64,000 nt of DNA from Streptococcus sp. 29887 (GTDB taxonomy: Bacteria > Bacillota > Bacilli > Lactobacillales > Streptococcaceae). Shown in pieces: positions 17,467 to 29,713 of the stretch (within the stretch, counting starts at the first letter, position 1; the number at the start of each line of letters is the position of its first letter). The translations under genes were made by a program, and so were the position numbers. The stretch covers positions 462,001 through 526,000 of the forward strand of contig NZ_CP118735.1 of assembly GCF_032595075.1 (NCBI RefSeq), given 5' to 3'. The notes under the pieces were generated by a model. The model was given only the letters and a program-made list of their open reading frames with translations. It did no database searches and was not told the DNA's origin.

Positions 17467-18009
17467 ATGATTAAATTCAGTATTCGTGGAGAAAACCTTG
17501 AAGTTACAGATGCACTTCGTACTTATGTAGAAGAGAAAGTAGCAAAGATTGAGAAATACTTCAATGAAAATCAAGAGTTGAATGCTAAGGTCAATCTAAA
17601 AGTTTACCGAGATAAGCGTGCTAAAGTTGAAGTGACTATCCCAGTAGGAACTGTCACTCTGCGTGCAGAAGACATTTCACAAGAAATGTACGGCTCTATC
17701 GACCTTGTCGTAGATAAGATTGAACGCCAAATTCGTCGCAATAAAACTAAGATTGAAAGAAAACACCGTCAAAAAGTTGCAACAGGTCAAGTCTTTACAG
17801 ATGAACTTGTAGAGCAAGCGGAAGAAGAAGTAAAAGTTGTTCGCACCAAACAAGTTGACTTGAAGCCCATGGATATGGAAGAAGCTATCCTTCAATTAGA
17901 ATTGCTAGGACACGACTTCTTCATCTATACTGATGCTAACGACGGTACAACCAACGTCCTTTACAAACGCGAGGACGGAGATTTGGGACTTCTTGAAGTT
18001 CGCCAATAA
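17467..18009 (+). CDS. hpf: Ribosome hibernation promoting factor, long form
   Basis: The 180-residue long HPF dimerises 70S ribosomes into inactive 100S particles in stationary phase. The N-terminal S30AE/RaiA domain (MIKFSIRGENLEVTDALRTYVEEK...) covers residues ~1-100, then a charged linker, and the C-terminal dimerisation domain (KPMDMEEAILQLELLGHDFFIY...) covers ~125-180. I chose ATG 17467 because it matches the family start and has AAAGAGG in front of it. In streptococci this gene follows the comF genes. Confidence 0.95.
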   Translation: MIKFSIRGENLEVTDALRTYVEEKVAKIEKYFNENQELNAKVNLKVYRDKRAKVEVTIPVGTVTLRAEDISQEMYGSIDLVVDKIERQIRRNKTKIERKHRQKVATGQVFTDELVEQAEEEVKVVRTKQVDLKPMDMEEAILQLELLGHDFFIYTDANDGTTNVLYKREDGDLGLLEVRQ

Positions 18010-18017
18010 GCGATTTG

Positions 18018-18044
18018 AACAGCTACACCTGTAGCTGTTTTTCG
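18018..18044 (+). terminator. hpf terminator
   Basis: AACAGCTAC and GTAGCTGTT form a 9-bp stem with a 4-base loop, followed by TTTTC. Confidence 0.85.
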
Positions 18045-18068
18045 TTATCAAAAAATATTAAAAAAGAG

Positions 18069-18280
18069 TTGACAAGGTCAAATGAAGATGATAGAATGAT
18101 TGAGTTGTCTTTTGGAGAACCTGTTAACCGTTTGAAAAAAAGTTTCAAAAAGTAGTTGACAAGGTCAAATGAAGATGATAGAATAATTGAGTTGTCAAAT
18201 CTGAAGCGAGACAACACGAAAAAAGAAAATAAAAAAAGTTTCAAAAAAGTGTTGACAAGCAGTTGAAGAAATGATAAACT
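18069..18280 (+). promoter_or_regulatory. Three tandem rRNA operon promoters
   Basis: P1 has TTGACA 18069-18074 and TAGAAT 18092-18097; P2 has TTGACA 18156-18161 and TAGAAT 18179-18184; P3 has TTGACA 18252-18257 and TAAACT 18275-18280. All three spacers are 17 bases. P1 and P2 are nearly identical over about 45 bases, so one arose by duplication. This fills the region between hpf and 16S; no protein gene is present there. Confidence 0.85.
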
Positions 18281-18307
18281 AAGATAGTTGTCGCAAGAGC
18301 GACGAGC

Positions 18308-18332
18308 AAGACCTTTGAAAATTAAAGAAGAC
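18308..18332 (+). other. 16S rRNA processing stem, left arm
   Basis: This segment pairs with 20013-20037 beyond the 16S 3' end (core GACCT-TTGAAAATTAAAG against CTTTAATTTTGAGAGGTC), forming the long stem cut by RNase III to release pre-16S RNA. Confidence 0.75.
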
Positions 18333-18430
18333 GAACCAAACGTGCAGGGTGATTTATCGAATGATAAATCGTCAATGAACAAAAACAATAAAACGGAAAG
18401 CTAGTGATAGCTTGAGTTTGAATCAAAACT

Positions 18431-19993
<1,563 letters not shown>

Positions 19994-20012
19994 AAATGGA
20001 ACCTGTACGTTA

Positions 20013-20037
20013 GTCTTCTTTAATTTTGAGAGGTCTT
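20013..20037 (+). other. 16S rRNA processing stem, right arm
   Basis: Inverted complement of 18308-18332; see the left arm. Confidence 0.7.
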
Positions 20038-20039
20038 GT

Positions 20040-20112
20040 GGGGCCTTAGCTCAGCTGGGAGAGCGCCTGCTTTGCACGCAGGAGGTCAGCGGTTCGATCC
20101 CGCTAGGCTCCA
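20040..20112 (+). tRNA. tRNA-Ala (anticodon TGC)
   Basis: Located in the 16S-23S spacer. Cloverleaf with GGGGCCT / AGGCTCC acceptor arms, anticodon loop CTTTGCACG and T loop GGTTCGATCC. One tRNA-Ala in this spacer is the usual streptococcal arrangement. Confidence 0.97.
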
Positions 20113-20279
20113 TTAACAACGGAAGTTGTTAAGATTTTGTCCATTGAAAATTGAATATCTATCAAACATTCCTGATGTATCTGCAAGGATACATTAAGAA
20201 ATAGTAACAAGAAAATAAACCGAAAACGCTGTGAATATTTAATGAGTTTTCTAATTTTTTTAAAAATTAGGTTAATAAG

Positions 20280-23180
<2,901 letters not shown>

Positions 23181-23272
23181 AGATAAGCAAAATTCAACGA
23201 AGTCAATATTGACAAGCGTTCGGTTTCTTGTTAGAATATAGATATTCAATTTTGAGTTGACAAAACTCAGTA

Positions 23273-23388
23273 GTTAAGTGACGATAGCCTAGGAGATACA
23301 CCTGTTCCCATGCCGAACACAGCAGTTAAGCCCTAGAACGCCTGAAGTAGTTGGGGGTTGCCCCCTGTGAGATACGGTAGTCGCTTAG
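23273..23388 (+). rRNA. rrf: 5S ribosomal RNA
   Basis: About 116 bases from TTAAGTGACGATAGCCT to the complementary AGTCGCTTAG, with the conserved CCATGCCGAACACAG loop. It lies ~95 bases after 23S and directly before the tRNA-Val gene. Confidence 0.95.
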
Positions 23389-23394
23389 CGAATA

Positions 23395-23467
23395 GGGAGT
23401 TTAGCTCAGCTGGGAGAGCATCTGCCTTACAAGCAGAGGGTCAGCGGTTCGATCCCGTTAACTCCCA
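23395..23467 (+). tRNA. tRNA-Val (anticodon TAC)
   Basis: GGGAGTT / AACTCCC acceptor arms, anticodon loop CTTACAA and a normal T loop. First of nine tRNA genes following 5S. Confidence 0.97.
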
Positions 23468-23469
23468 TA

Positions 23470-23542
23470 GGTCCCGTAGTGTAGCGGTTATCACGTCGCC
23501 CTGTCACGGCGAAGATCGCGGGTTCGATTCCCGTCGGGACCG
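23470..23542 (+). tRNA. tRNA-Asp (anticodon GTC)
   Basis: GGTCCCG / CGGGACC arms with discriminator G and anticodon loop CTGTCAC. A 12-bp perfect hairpin follows at once. Confidence 0.97.
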
Positions 23543-23596
23543 TTCAAATAGTCTAGGAGACTATTTGAAGTTGGAAATAGAGCAAACAGAGTTTGC
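23543..23596 (+). other. Two hairpins between tRNA-Asp and tRNA-Lys
   Basis: TTCAAATAGTCT / AGACTATTTGAA (23543-23569) is a perfect 12-bp stem with loop AGG. GCAAAC / GTTTGC (23582-23596) is a second stem. Neither is followed by a T run, so a processing or stability role is more likely than termination. Confidence 0.6.
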
Positions 23597-23607
23597 GTCA
23601 TATTTAC

Positions 23608-23680
23608 GACTCGTTAGCTCAGTTGGTAGAGCAATTGACTTTTAATCAATGGGTCGCTGGTTCGAGCCCAGCACGAGTCA
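23608..23680 (+). tRNA. tRNA-Lys (anticodon TTT)
   Basis: GACTCGT / ACGAGTC acceptor arms, anticodon loop CTTTTAA. Confidence 0.97.
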
Positions 23681-23683
23681 TAT

Positions 23684-23765
23684 GCGGGTTTGGCGGAATT
23701 GGCAGACGCACCAGATTTAGGATCTGGCGCTTTCGGGCGTGGGGGTTCAAGTCCCTTAACCCGCA
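23684..23765 (+). tRNA. tRNA-Leu (anticodon TAG)
   Basis: Class II tRNA of 82 bases with a long variable arm; GCGGGTT / AACCCGC arms and anticodon loop TTTAGGA. Confidence 0.97.
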
Positions 23766-23782
23766 TAAGGAAATAATAATAG

Positions 23783-23855
23783 GCCGGCTTAGCTCAGTTG
23801 GTAGAGCATCTGATTTGTAATCAGAGGGTCGCGTGTTCAAGTCATGTAGCCGGCA
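23783..23855 (+). tRNA. tRNA-Thr (anticodon TGT)
   Basis: GCCGGCT / AGCCGGC acceptor arms, anticodon loop TTTGTAA. Confidence 0.97.
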
Positions 23856-23867
23856 TTTGAAGAGATT

Positions 23868-23939
23868 GCGAACGTAGTTCAGTGGTAGAACACCACCTTG
23901 CCAAGGTGGGGGTCGCGGGTTCGAATCCCGTCGTTCGCT
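23868..23939 (+). tRNA. tRNA-Gly (anticodon GCC)
   Basis: GCGAACG / CGTTCGC acceptor arms, anticodon loop TTGCCAA, discriminator T. Confidence 0.97.
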
Positions 23940-23946
23940 TTGAGAG

Positions 23947-24030
23947 GCCGGGGTGGCGGAACTGGCAGACGCACAGGACTTAAAATCCTGCGATGGCAAC
24001 ATCGTACCGGTTCGATTCCGGTCCTCGGCA
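23947..24030 (+). tRNA. tRNA-Leu (anticodon TAA)
   Basis: Class II tRNA of 84 bases with long variable arm; anticodon loop CTTAAAA; the acceptor arms GCCGGGG / CCTCGGC pair with G-T contacts. Confidence 0.96.
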
Positions 24031-24044
24031 TGGACTTTATAGAA

Positions 24045-24118
24045 GCACCCTTAGCTCAACTGGATAGAGTACCTGACTACGAATCAGGCGGTTAGAGGTT
24101 CGAATCCTCTAGGGTGCA
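24045..24118 (+). tRNA. tRNA-Arg (anticodon ACG)
   Basis: GCACCCT / AGGGTGC acceptor arms, anticodon loop CTACGAA. Confidence 0.97.
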
Positions 24119-24165
24119 TGACTCGCTTAATGATGTCATTAGGGGAGCTTTATTTTTAATAACAG

Positions 24166-24239
24166 CGGGAAGTAGCTCAGCTTGGTAGAGTACTTGGTTT
24201 GGGACCAAGGTGTCGCAGGTTCGAATCCTGTCTTCCCGA
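24166..24239 (+). tRNA. tRNA-Pro (anticodon TGG)
   Basis: CGGGAAG / CTTCCCG acceptor arms, anticodon loop TTTGGGA. Last gene of the cluster, followed by a terminator. Confidence 0.97.
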
Positions 24240-24253
24240 TTTATTTTTCAAAG

Positions 24254-24277
24254 AGTAGCAATGCTACTTTTTTTGCT
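24254..24277 (+). terminator. Terminator of the rRNA-tRNA operon
   Basis: AGTAGC / GCTACT stem with a short AAT loop, followed by seven T residues. Confidence 0.85.
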
Positions 24278-24733
24278 TTTTGCGGCTCCATAAGACTGTA
24301 GTGGGTAGATGAAAAGCTAACACCTAGAGAGTACGAAATTCGTTCTTTCTTTCTTTATCTCTTTCTTGTTTTTGGGAGATAAGCTGAAAAGGGATCTTCC
24401 AGCCCTTTTCACTGTTCAAAGCAATCAAAATCTGTTTTTAAAGTTTTCAAGGTTCCTGAAACCAAAGGCATTTCTCTTAATGACTTTGATGAGATTATTG
24501 GTAGCTTTTCAGTTTGGCGTTGGAATATGGTAGTTCTAGGGCATTTAGTACCTTTCCTTGTCCTTTAGTAATGTCTAATATACCGTTTAAAAAATTGGAG
24601 TAAATAGCCGAATATAAAAACGAATGGCTCAAGGTAGTTATAAAATTCTACCCTGTAGCATTCGTTTTGTTTTATTTGAAACTGCTTCTTATAGCTTAAC
24701 TTTTCTATCGTCCTATTTTTAGTTTCCCCTATG
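24278..24733. other. Spacer without an intact gene; possible decayed transposase fragment
   Basis: About 455 bases with no intact reading frame. In the middle (about 24430-24560) one plus frame gives a short protein-like stretch (KVFKVPETKGISLNDFDEII, then a WRWNM segment) with stops on both sides, which looks like the worn end of an insertion-sequence transposase. I cannot name the family. An inverted repeat AAAACGAATG / CATTCGTTTT at 24617-24668, with an inner GGTAG / CTACC stem, lies between it and the methyltransferase gene and may serve as a terminator. Confidence 0.45.
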
Positions 24734-26086
24734 CTATTTCCTACTCAACTTCACAACTGCCTCAGTTCGTGCGGTATGGGGAAACATATCAACGGATTGG
24801 ATGTATTCAACCTTGTAGACTTTAGTCAGCTCAACCAAATCTCTGGCCAGGGTTGAAACGTTGCAGGATACATAGACCATCTTAGCAGGCTTGTATTCCA
24901 AAATCGTTTTGAGGAGCTTTTCGTCTAAGCCAGTCCGAGGTGGGTCGACCACTAAGGCATCTGCACGGTAGCCTTCTTTGTACCATTTAGGAATAATCTC
25001 TTCTGCCTTCCCCGCTTCATAGTGAGTGTTAGTCAGCCCCATCCGTTTGGCGTTGGCCTTAGCATCCTCGATGGCTTCTGGTATGATGTCCATCCCCCGA
25101 ACAGACTTGACCTTTCTGGCAAAGGCAAAGCCAATGGTTCCTACGCCGCAGTAGGCGTCGATTAGGGCCTCATTACCTGTTATATCCAAAGCTTTGACAG
25201 CCTCACCATAGAGAACTTCCGTTTGTTGGGGATTTAGTTGGTAAAATGCCCGAGGTGACAGGGAGAACTCGTAGTCCAAAACAGCCTCTTCGATGGCCTG
25301 TTTGCCCCAGAGAATCTCCGTTTTTTCTCCGTATATATCACTGGTCTTCTGTCTATTCCAGTTTAGAGCAACAGTGACAATGGTAGGAAATTGCTTGGTT
25401 ACTTCTTCAATGAGTTTGGTCAGATTGACCTGGCAGGAGGTGACAAAAATAACCTGAACCTGACCAGATTGACGGGCTCTACGAACCATAACCGTACGAA
25501 TGCCCTGCTCCTTACGCTCGTTGTAAATAGGGATACGGTGCTTAGTTAGGAGGTCAGCAATCCTATTGATAACCTTTTGGGGTTCCTTGTCTTGGACATA
25601 GCAGTCTGTAATACCAATCAGGCGATGGGAATTTTCAGCATAGAGCCCAGCCTTGACTTGACCCTTGAATGAACGGGTTTGAAACTGTAATTTAGCCCGA
25701 TAATGACTTGGCTGAACCATTCCAATAGTTGGGTGAATGAGGTAATCCTCATAGCCTGCTGGCTTAAATTTCTTCAAGGCTTGTTGGAGCAGGTCTTGCT
25801 TGAAGTCCAGTTGCTTGTCATAACGGAGGTGCATGATTTGGCAACCACCACAGGCTTGATAGATGTCACAGCTTGGTTTGACCCGGAATTTTGATTCCTT
25901 GTTAATTTTCAGTAGCCTTGCTTCCACAAAATTACGTTTAACAGAGGTTACTTGACAATAGATTTCTTCTCCCTTGAGGGCACCAGGAACAAAGACTAGC
26001 GTTTTTTGATAAAAGCCAATACCTTCGCCATTGATACCCATTCGCTTGATTTTCAAGGGAATTCGTTGGTTTACTTGTAAATTCAT
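24734..26086 (-). CDS. rlmD: 23S rRNA (uracil-5-)-methyltransferase, RlmD/RumA type
   Basis: The 450-residue protein uses S-adenosylmethionine to make m5U in RNA. It has an N-terminal TRAM domain (residues ~3-60), an iron-sulfur motif with [14 protein letters not shown] (Cys ~73, 79 and 82), a SAM-binding segment ([10 protein letters not shown]), DPPRTGLD and the catalytic cysteine in [11 protein letters not shown]. In streptococci one enzyme of this family (RlmCD) modifies both U747 and U1939, so the exact target is uncertain; TrmA-type tRNA activity is unlikely because the iron-sulfur motif is present. It is divergent from recX. Confidence 0.88.
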   Translation of the reverse strand: MNLQVNQRIPLKIKRMGINGEGIGFYQKTLVFVPGALKGEEIYCQVTSVKRNFVEARLLKINKESKFRVKPSCDIYQACGGCQIMHLRYDKQLDFKQDLLQQALKKFKPAGYEDYLIHPTIGMVQPSHYRAKLQFQTRSFKGQVKAGLYAENSHRLIGITDCYVQDKEPQKVINRIADLLTKHRIPIYNERKEQGIRTVMVRRARQSGQVQVIFVTSCQVNLTKLIEEVTKQFPTIVTVALNWNRQKTSDIYGEKTEILWGKQAIEEAVLDYEFSLSPRAFYQLNPQQTEVLYGEAVKALDITGNEALIDAYCGVGTIGFAFARKVKSVRGMDIIPEAIEDAKANAKRMGLTNTHYEAGKAEEIIPKWYKEGYRADALVVDPPRTGLDEKLLKTILEYKPAKMVYVSCNVSTLARDLVELTKVYKVEYIQSVDMFPHTARTEAVVKLSRK

Positions 26087-26111
26087 ATTATTATTTTACC
26101 GAAAATTCCTG

Positions 26112-26124
26112 TATAATGAAAGAA
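26112..26124 (+). promoter_or_regulatory. recX -10 element next to the start codon
   Basis: TATAAT at 26112-26117 lies such that the expected transcription start (seven bases below) is the A of ATG 26124. There is no SD and only a weak -35 (TTATTA-like). This points to a leaderless recX mRNA. Confidence 0.5.
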
Positions 26125-26900
26125 TGAGAATTACAAAAATCGAAAAGAAAAAACGGCTCTATCTCTTAGAAGTTGAAGGACAGGAAAACACCTATATTAC
26201 AGAAGATACCATTGTTCGCTTCATGCTCAGTAAGGACAAGGACATCACAGAAGAGGAATTTCAAGCCATTCGGGATTTTGCCCAATTTTCCTATGGAAAA
26301 AATTTAGCCCTGTATTTCATTTCCTTCAAGCAGAGAACTAAAAAAGAAGTATTGGAATATCTGCAAAAATATGAGATTGCAGGAGCCACTGCTCTAAAAA
26401 TTGTTACTAATTTGGAAGAAGATAGGTGGATTGACGATAAAGCCTATGTAGAAACCTATATCCGTCAGAATGGCTTGAACGGTGACAAGGGACCAGCTAT
26501 GCTTCGTCAAAAGTTAATGGCCAAGGGAATTTCAAAATCCTTGATTGATGGAGGCTTGGCAGAGGTTGATTTTTCAGATCTGGCTGAAAGGGTTGCAGAA
26601 AAATTATGTCGAAAATACCAAGCTAAATTGCCTCTTCGAGCCTTACAGGATAAGTTGGTTCAGGGCTTGATGTCCAAGGGATTTTCCTATGAGCTTGCCA
26701 AACAAAGCCTTGCTCAATTAGACTTGACATCTGATGAAGAAAATGAAGCAGAGTTGATTGCCAAGGAGTTGGATAAGCAGTATCGGAAATACAGTCGAAA
26801 ATATGAGGGATATGAGCTGAAACAACGTTTGACACAGGCTTTGGCCCGCAAAGGATTTGATTTCGATACTATAAAAACAGCCCTTCGTGAATATCTGTGA
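26124..26900 (+). CDS. recX: RecX, RecA regulator
   Basis: The 258-residue protein is an all-helical RecX with three-helix repeats, visible in segments such as [35 protein letters not shown] and [21 protein letters not shown]. RecX binds RecA filaments and modulates recombination and transformation. I chose ATG 26124 ([13 protein letters not shown]...) because it fits the family start; the open frame extends upstream but that part is not family-like. It is divergent from the methyltransferase gene with only 37 bases between them. Confidence 0.92.
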   Translation: MRITKIEKKKRLYLLEVEGQENTYITEDTIVRFMLSKDKDITEEEFQAIRDFAQFSYGKNLALYFISFKQRTKKEVLEYLQKYEIAGATALKIVTNLEEDRWIDDKAYVETYIRQNGLNGDKGPAMLRQKLMAKGISKSLIDGGLAEVDFSDLAERVAEKLCRKYQAKLPLRALQDKLVQGLMSKGFSYELAKQSLAQLDLTSDEENEAELIAKELDKQYRKYSRKYEGYELKQRLTQALARKGFDFDTIKTALREYL

Positions 26901-26929
26901 GAAAAATCTTCGCCTAGGTTGAAAAAATA

Positions 26930-26938
26930 TGGTATAAT
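26930..26938 (+). promoter_or_regulatory. Extended -10 promoter of the DUF402 gene
   Basis: TGGTATAAT lies about 40 bases before the GTG start at 26978. A TTGAAA lies upstream as a possible -35. Confidence 0.65.
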
Positions 26939-26977
26939 AGTCAAGATAAATTGTAATAGTAGAAAGTTGGTAACAAA

Positions 26978-27511
26978 GTGAAATTACCAAAGGAAGGCGA
27001 CTTTATTACTATTCAAAGTTATAAACATGACGGTGAAATTCATCGCACTTGGCGTGACACCATGGTATTAAAAACAACGGAAAATGCTGTTATTGGGGTC
27101 AATAACCACACCTTAGTGACTGAAAATGATGGCAGACGTTGGGTAACGAGAGAACCAGCAATCGTTTATTTTCATAAAAAATACTGGTTCAATATCATTG
27201 CAATGATCCGTGAAAACGGTGTTTCCTACTATTGTAACCTTGCTAGTCCTTATGTTCTAGACAACGAAGCCCTCAAGTACATCGACTACGACCTAGATGT
27301 CAAGGTCTTTGCTGATGGTGAGAAAAGGCTCTTGGATGTGGACGAATACGAGCGTCACCGCAAGGCTATGAAGTATTCTAGTGATATTGATTTTATTTTG
27401 AAGGAAAATGTCAAGATTCTGGTGGACTGGATCAACAATCAACGTGGTCCCTTCTCTCCAGCCTATGTTAATATCTGGTACAAACGCTATTTAGAACTGC
27501 GAAGTAGATAA
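26978..27511 (+). CDS. Nucleoside tri-/diphosphate phosphatase (DUF402 family)
   Basis: The 177-residue protein has the conserved N-terminus ([24 protein letters not shown]), the [12 protein letters not shown] segment, and the [12 protein letters not shown] and [11 protein letters not shown] motifs with the metal-binding acidic residues of DUF402 phosphatases (YgaC/Ntdp type). These hydrolyse nucleoside tri- and diphosphates. The start codon is GTG with only a weak SD. It often follows recX in streptococci. A hairpin terminator follows. Confidence 0.88.
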   Translation: MKLPKEGDFITIQSYKHDGEIHRTWRDTMVLKTTENAVIGVNNHTLVTENDGRRWVTREPAIVYFHKKYWFNIIAMIRENGVSYYCNLASPYVLDNEALKYIDYDLDVKVFADGEKRLLDVDEYERHRKAMKYSSDIDFILKENVKILVDWINNQRGPFSPAYVNIWYKRYLELRSR

Positions 27512-27519
27512 AGTTAGAA

Positions 27520-27548
27520 AAGAAAATCCTGTCTTACAGGTTTTTTTC
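27520..27548 (+). terminator. Terminator after the DUF402 gene
   Basis: ATCCTGT / ACAGG stem with a short loop followed by TTTTTTTC. Confidence 0.75.
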
Positions 27549-27568
27549 TTACCATGAAGGAGAAAAAG

Positions 27569-27886
27569 ATGGCTTTTGATCAAACAAATGGACGGTACGC
27601 AAGTTTTGGTGTTGTCACCTCATTGCCAGGAGAGGTCATTGACAGTTTTTGGTATTTTATTGATAACTACTTAAAGGGAGTCATTCCCTTAAAAAGTGTC
27701 TTGCGTTTTTCCATCAAAAATAGGAAGGGGAAGGTGACACTTGTTTTTTCTCAAGAGGGCTATAAAAATGCCATTGCTTTAGATTTGAACAGTCGCTTTG
27801 ATCCTTTTTATCCGTCAACGATTTTGGTGATGGATAAGCAGGGCAAGGAAACCATTACCCTACCAGATGAAGTGACCCTCTTATAG
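27569..27886 (+). CDS. DUF960 family protein
   Basis: A 105-residue streptococcal/lactobacillar protein of unknown function (MAFDQTNGRYASFGVVTSLPGEVIDSFWYFIDNYLKG...). It has no membrane segment or signal. ATG 27569 was chosen because a perfect SD (AAGGAG) sits 8 bases upstream; the longer frame begins inside the SD. It ends well before the next gene. Confidence 0.85.
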   Translation: MAFDQTNGRYASFGVVTSLPGEVIDSFWYFIDNYLKGVIPLKSVLRFSIKNRKGKVTLVFSQEGYKNAIALDLNSRFDPFYPSTILVMDKQGKETITLPDEVTLL

Positions 27887-28019
27887 TAACCTTTAATTTT
27901 CGGCTCTTGCTCAGTTTTTTCCATTTTGTATAAATTATGTTACATCAACATCTTGTTAATATAGTGAATTTGTTGTAAAATAATGGTGAAAGATTGTGCA
28001 GATTCGAAAGGAGGATACT

Positions 28020-28745
28020 ATGAGTGGTCAATTTGATGACAAACCCCTTTATTTGCAGTTGGTCGATGAACTAGAAGTAGCTATTCGTGAGAGAATGGCG
28101 CCAAATGATAAATTGCTTTCAGAGCGGGAATTGACACAGGTACATGGGGTCAGTCGCATTACCGTTCGCCTAGCCTTGCAGGAGTTGGAAAAGCGTGGTT
28201 TGGTCTATAAGAAACATGGCAAGGGAACCTATGTTTCAGAAATCTTGGATACTGCTGTAGATTTATCCCAGGCTTATAGCTTCACTGATCAGATGAGAAA
28301 AATGGGGAAAGTGCCTCGGACGATTATCTTATCCTTTAGAAATATACAGGCTACCGATTTTATTGCTCAGCAGTTGCAGGTCAGCTGTGGAGAGCTTGTA
28401 TTTGAAATAGAACGTCTTCGTCTAGCTGATGAGATTCCAATGATGCTGGAGAGGACTTATGTGCCTGTTTCACTTTTTCCTACTTTGACAAGTGGTAGGA
28501 TGAGCGAAAAACCTTTGTATGAAATTTTTCTGGAAGACTATGGACAGGTTGTTCGTTTGGCAGAAGAAGAATTTTATGCCAGTATTTCTCTAGACAATGA
28601 AGCCAAGATATTGGGGATTCCGAGTAATAGTCCAGTTCTTCATCTGGTGAGAAAGACCTATAATGATAAAAATAGGTTGATTGAGTATACATTTAGTATT
28701 GCTAGAGCGGATCAGTTTCGATATAAGATTATTCATCAGAAATAG
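28020..28745 (+). CDS. GntR family transcriptional regulator with UTRA domain
   Basis: A 241-residue HutC-type GntR repressor. Residues ~9-75 are the winged HTH (KPLYLQLVDELEVAIRERM... SERELTQVHGVSRITVRLAL), and residues ~95-235 are the UTRA ligand-binding domain (DEIPMMLERTYVPVSLFP...LIEYTFSIARADQFRY). The ligand is probably a phosphorylated sugar; NagR-like specificity is possible. A perfect SD (AAAGGAGG) supports ATG 28020. It is convergent with a second GntR gene and shares a terminator with it. Confidence 0.88.
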   Translation: MSGQFDDKPLYLQLVDELEVAIRERMAPNDKLLSERELTQVHGVSRITVRLALQELEKRGLVYKKHGKGTYVSEILDTAVDLSQAYSFTDQMRKMGKVPRTIILSFRNIQATDFIAQQLQVSCGELVFEIERLRLADEIPMMLERTYVPVSLFPTLTSGRMSEKPLYEIFLEDYGQVVRLAEEEFYASISLDNEAKILGIPSNSPVLHLVRKTYNDKNRLIEYTFSIARADQFRYKIIHQK

Positions 28746-28747
28746 AA

Positions 28748-28776
28748 AAACGCAGATGGTTAAGTCTGCGTTTTTT
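28748..28776. terminator. Bidirectional terminator between two GntR genes
   Basis: ACGCAGA / TCTGCGT stem with A run on the left and T run on the right, serving both convergent genes. Confidence 0.85.
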
Positions 28777-28780
28777 GCTT

Positions 28781-29491
28781 TTAACGGTGGTTAGCTGTGA
28801 TTTCGAATTTGTAATATTTCCAGTGCTTGTAGGTTTCAGTATATTCCATGATTTCGCCACTTGCACTGTGAGTGGTTGTTTTATTTTGAAGAACTGCAGG
28901 TTCTGTTGCTTTTAAATTCAAATGTTTTGAAACGTCTTTTGGACAAGGGCTAACAATTTCATTGGTTTCAACAAACGGTTCCTCAGACATATGGATGTTG
29001 TAGTCCAACTTGAAGCGTTGGTAGATAGACTGATAATGTTCTAGTGGAGCATCCGGATTTTGAATATATCGTTGAGGGATATAGGAATTGTGGAAGATGT
29101 ATGGTGTATTTTCTGTTGAACGCACACGAACAATCTTATAGTAGAAATCATTCTTATCCAAGTTGAGTTTTTCAAGGATTTCAGGGTCATTGCCTTTTTC
29201 ACAAGAGAGCACGACAACAGTATCCTTATCCATTGGGAAAACTTCGATATCGGAGAATTCTACCAAGCGCCCTTTGCGGGAACGGGAAACGAAGGTTCCT
29301 TTGCCCTGTTGCCGAATCAGGTAGCCATCCTTAACCAATTCATTTACAGCACGGATAACCGTAATAGAGCTAACGTTAAATAGTTTTGTCAATTCAGATT
29401 CTGTGTAAAATTTATCGCCATTTTCAAATTTTCCAGAAATGATTTGTTGGCGTAAATCATTTTGTATGAGTTGATACTTTGGTACTTTCAT
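28781..29491 (-). CDS. bgaR: GntR family regulator of the bgaC/PTS operon (BgaR-like)
   Basis: The 236-residue protein has an N-terminal winged HTH (MKVPKYQLIQNDLRQQIISG...YTESELTKLFNVSSITVIRAV, residues ~1-70) and a C-terminal UTRA domain. It is transcribed away from bgaC across a 222-base control region, the arrangement of pneumococcal bgaR-bgaC, where the regulator represses the beta-galactosidase and PTS genes. The name is by that synteny. Its SD (AAAGGAAG) is good. Confidence 0.8.
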   Translation of the reverse strand: MKVPKYQLIQNDLRQQIISGKFENGDKFYTESELTKLFNVSSITVIRAVNELVKDGYLIRQQGKGTFVSRSRKGRLVEFSDIEVFPMDKDTVVVLSCEKGNDPEILEKLNLDKNDFYYKIVRVRSTENTPYIFHNSYIPQRYIQNPDAPLEHYQSIYQRFKLDYNIHMSEEPFVETNEIVSPCPKDVSKHLNLKATEPAVLQNKTTTHSASGEIMEYTETYKHWKYYKFEITANHR

Positions 29492-29514
29492 TACTATAAC
29501 TTCCTTTCTACTTG

Positions 29515-29526
29515 TTAGTATACTAA
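29515..29526. promoter_or_regulatory. 12-bp palindrome, candidate GntR operator
   Basis: TTAGTATACTAA is a perfect palindrome 24 bases upstream of the bgaR start, in the bgaR-bgaC spacer. It is a reasonable autoregulatory operator for the GntR dimer. No second copy of the same sequence was seen near bgaC. Confidence 0.45.
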
Positions 29527-29576
29527 ATCAATCTTGATAAATCAAAGGAAATAGCTCAAAATATAAAAAATGCGCT

Positions 29577-29591
29577 ATGAAAACGCATTAG
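29577..29591. promoter_or_regulatory. Candidate CcpA site (cre) 1
   Basis: ATGAAAACGCATTAG matches the cre pattern WTGNAANCGNWNNCW at 13 of 15 positions. It lies upstream of the bgaC promoter. Confidence 0.4.
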
Positions 29592-29671
29592 AACGGGATT
29601 TTTTGTCTATTTGTAAAAAAATTACAAATAATTTTCAAAAAAGACTGGACATAACCACTGGAAAATGTTAA

Positions 29672-29699
29672 TATAATGACAGATAAGAAAACGGTTACG
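29672..29699 (+). promoter_or_regulatory. bgaC -10 box with overlapping candidate cre 2
   Basis: TATAAT at 29672-29677 is followed at 29685-29699 by AAGAAAACGGTTACG, a near-match to the cre consensus, on top of the predicted transcription start. That position suits catabolite repression by CcpA. The -35 is weak (TGGACA with long spacing). Confidence 0.6.
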
Positions 29700-29713
29700 A
29701 AAAAGGAGCCAAT

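Noticed and set aside
23358..24095. Reading frames across the tRNA cluster
   Set aside because: They run through nine clean tRNA cloverleaves and are by-products of their composition.
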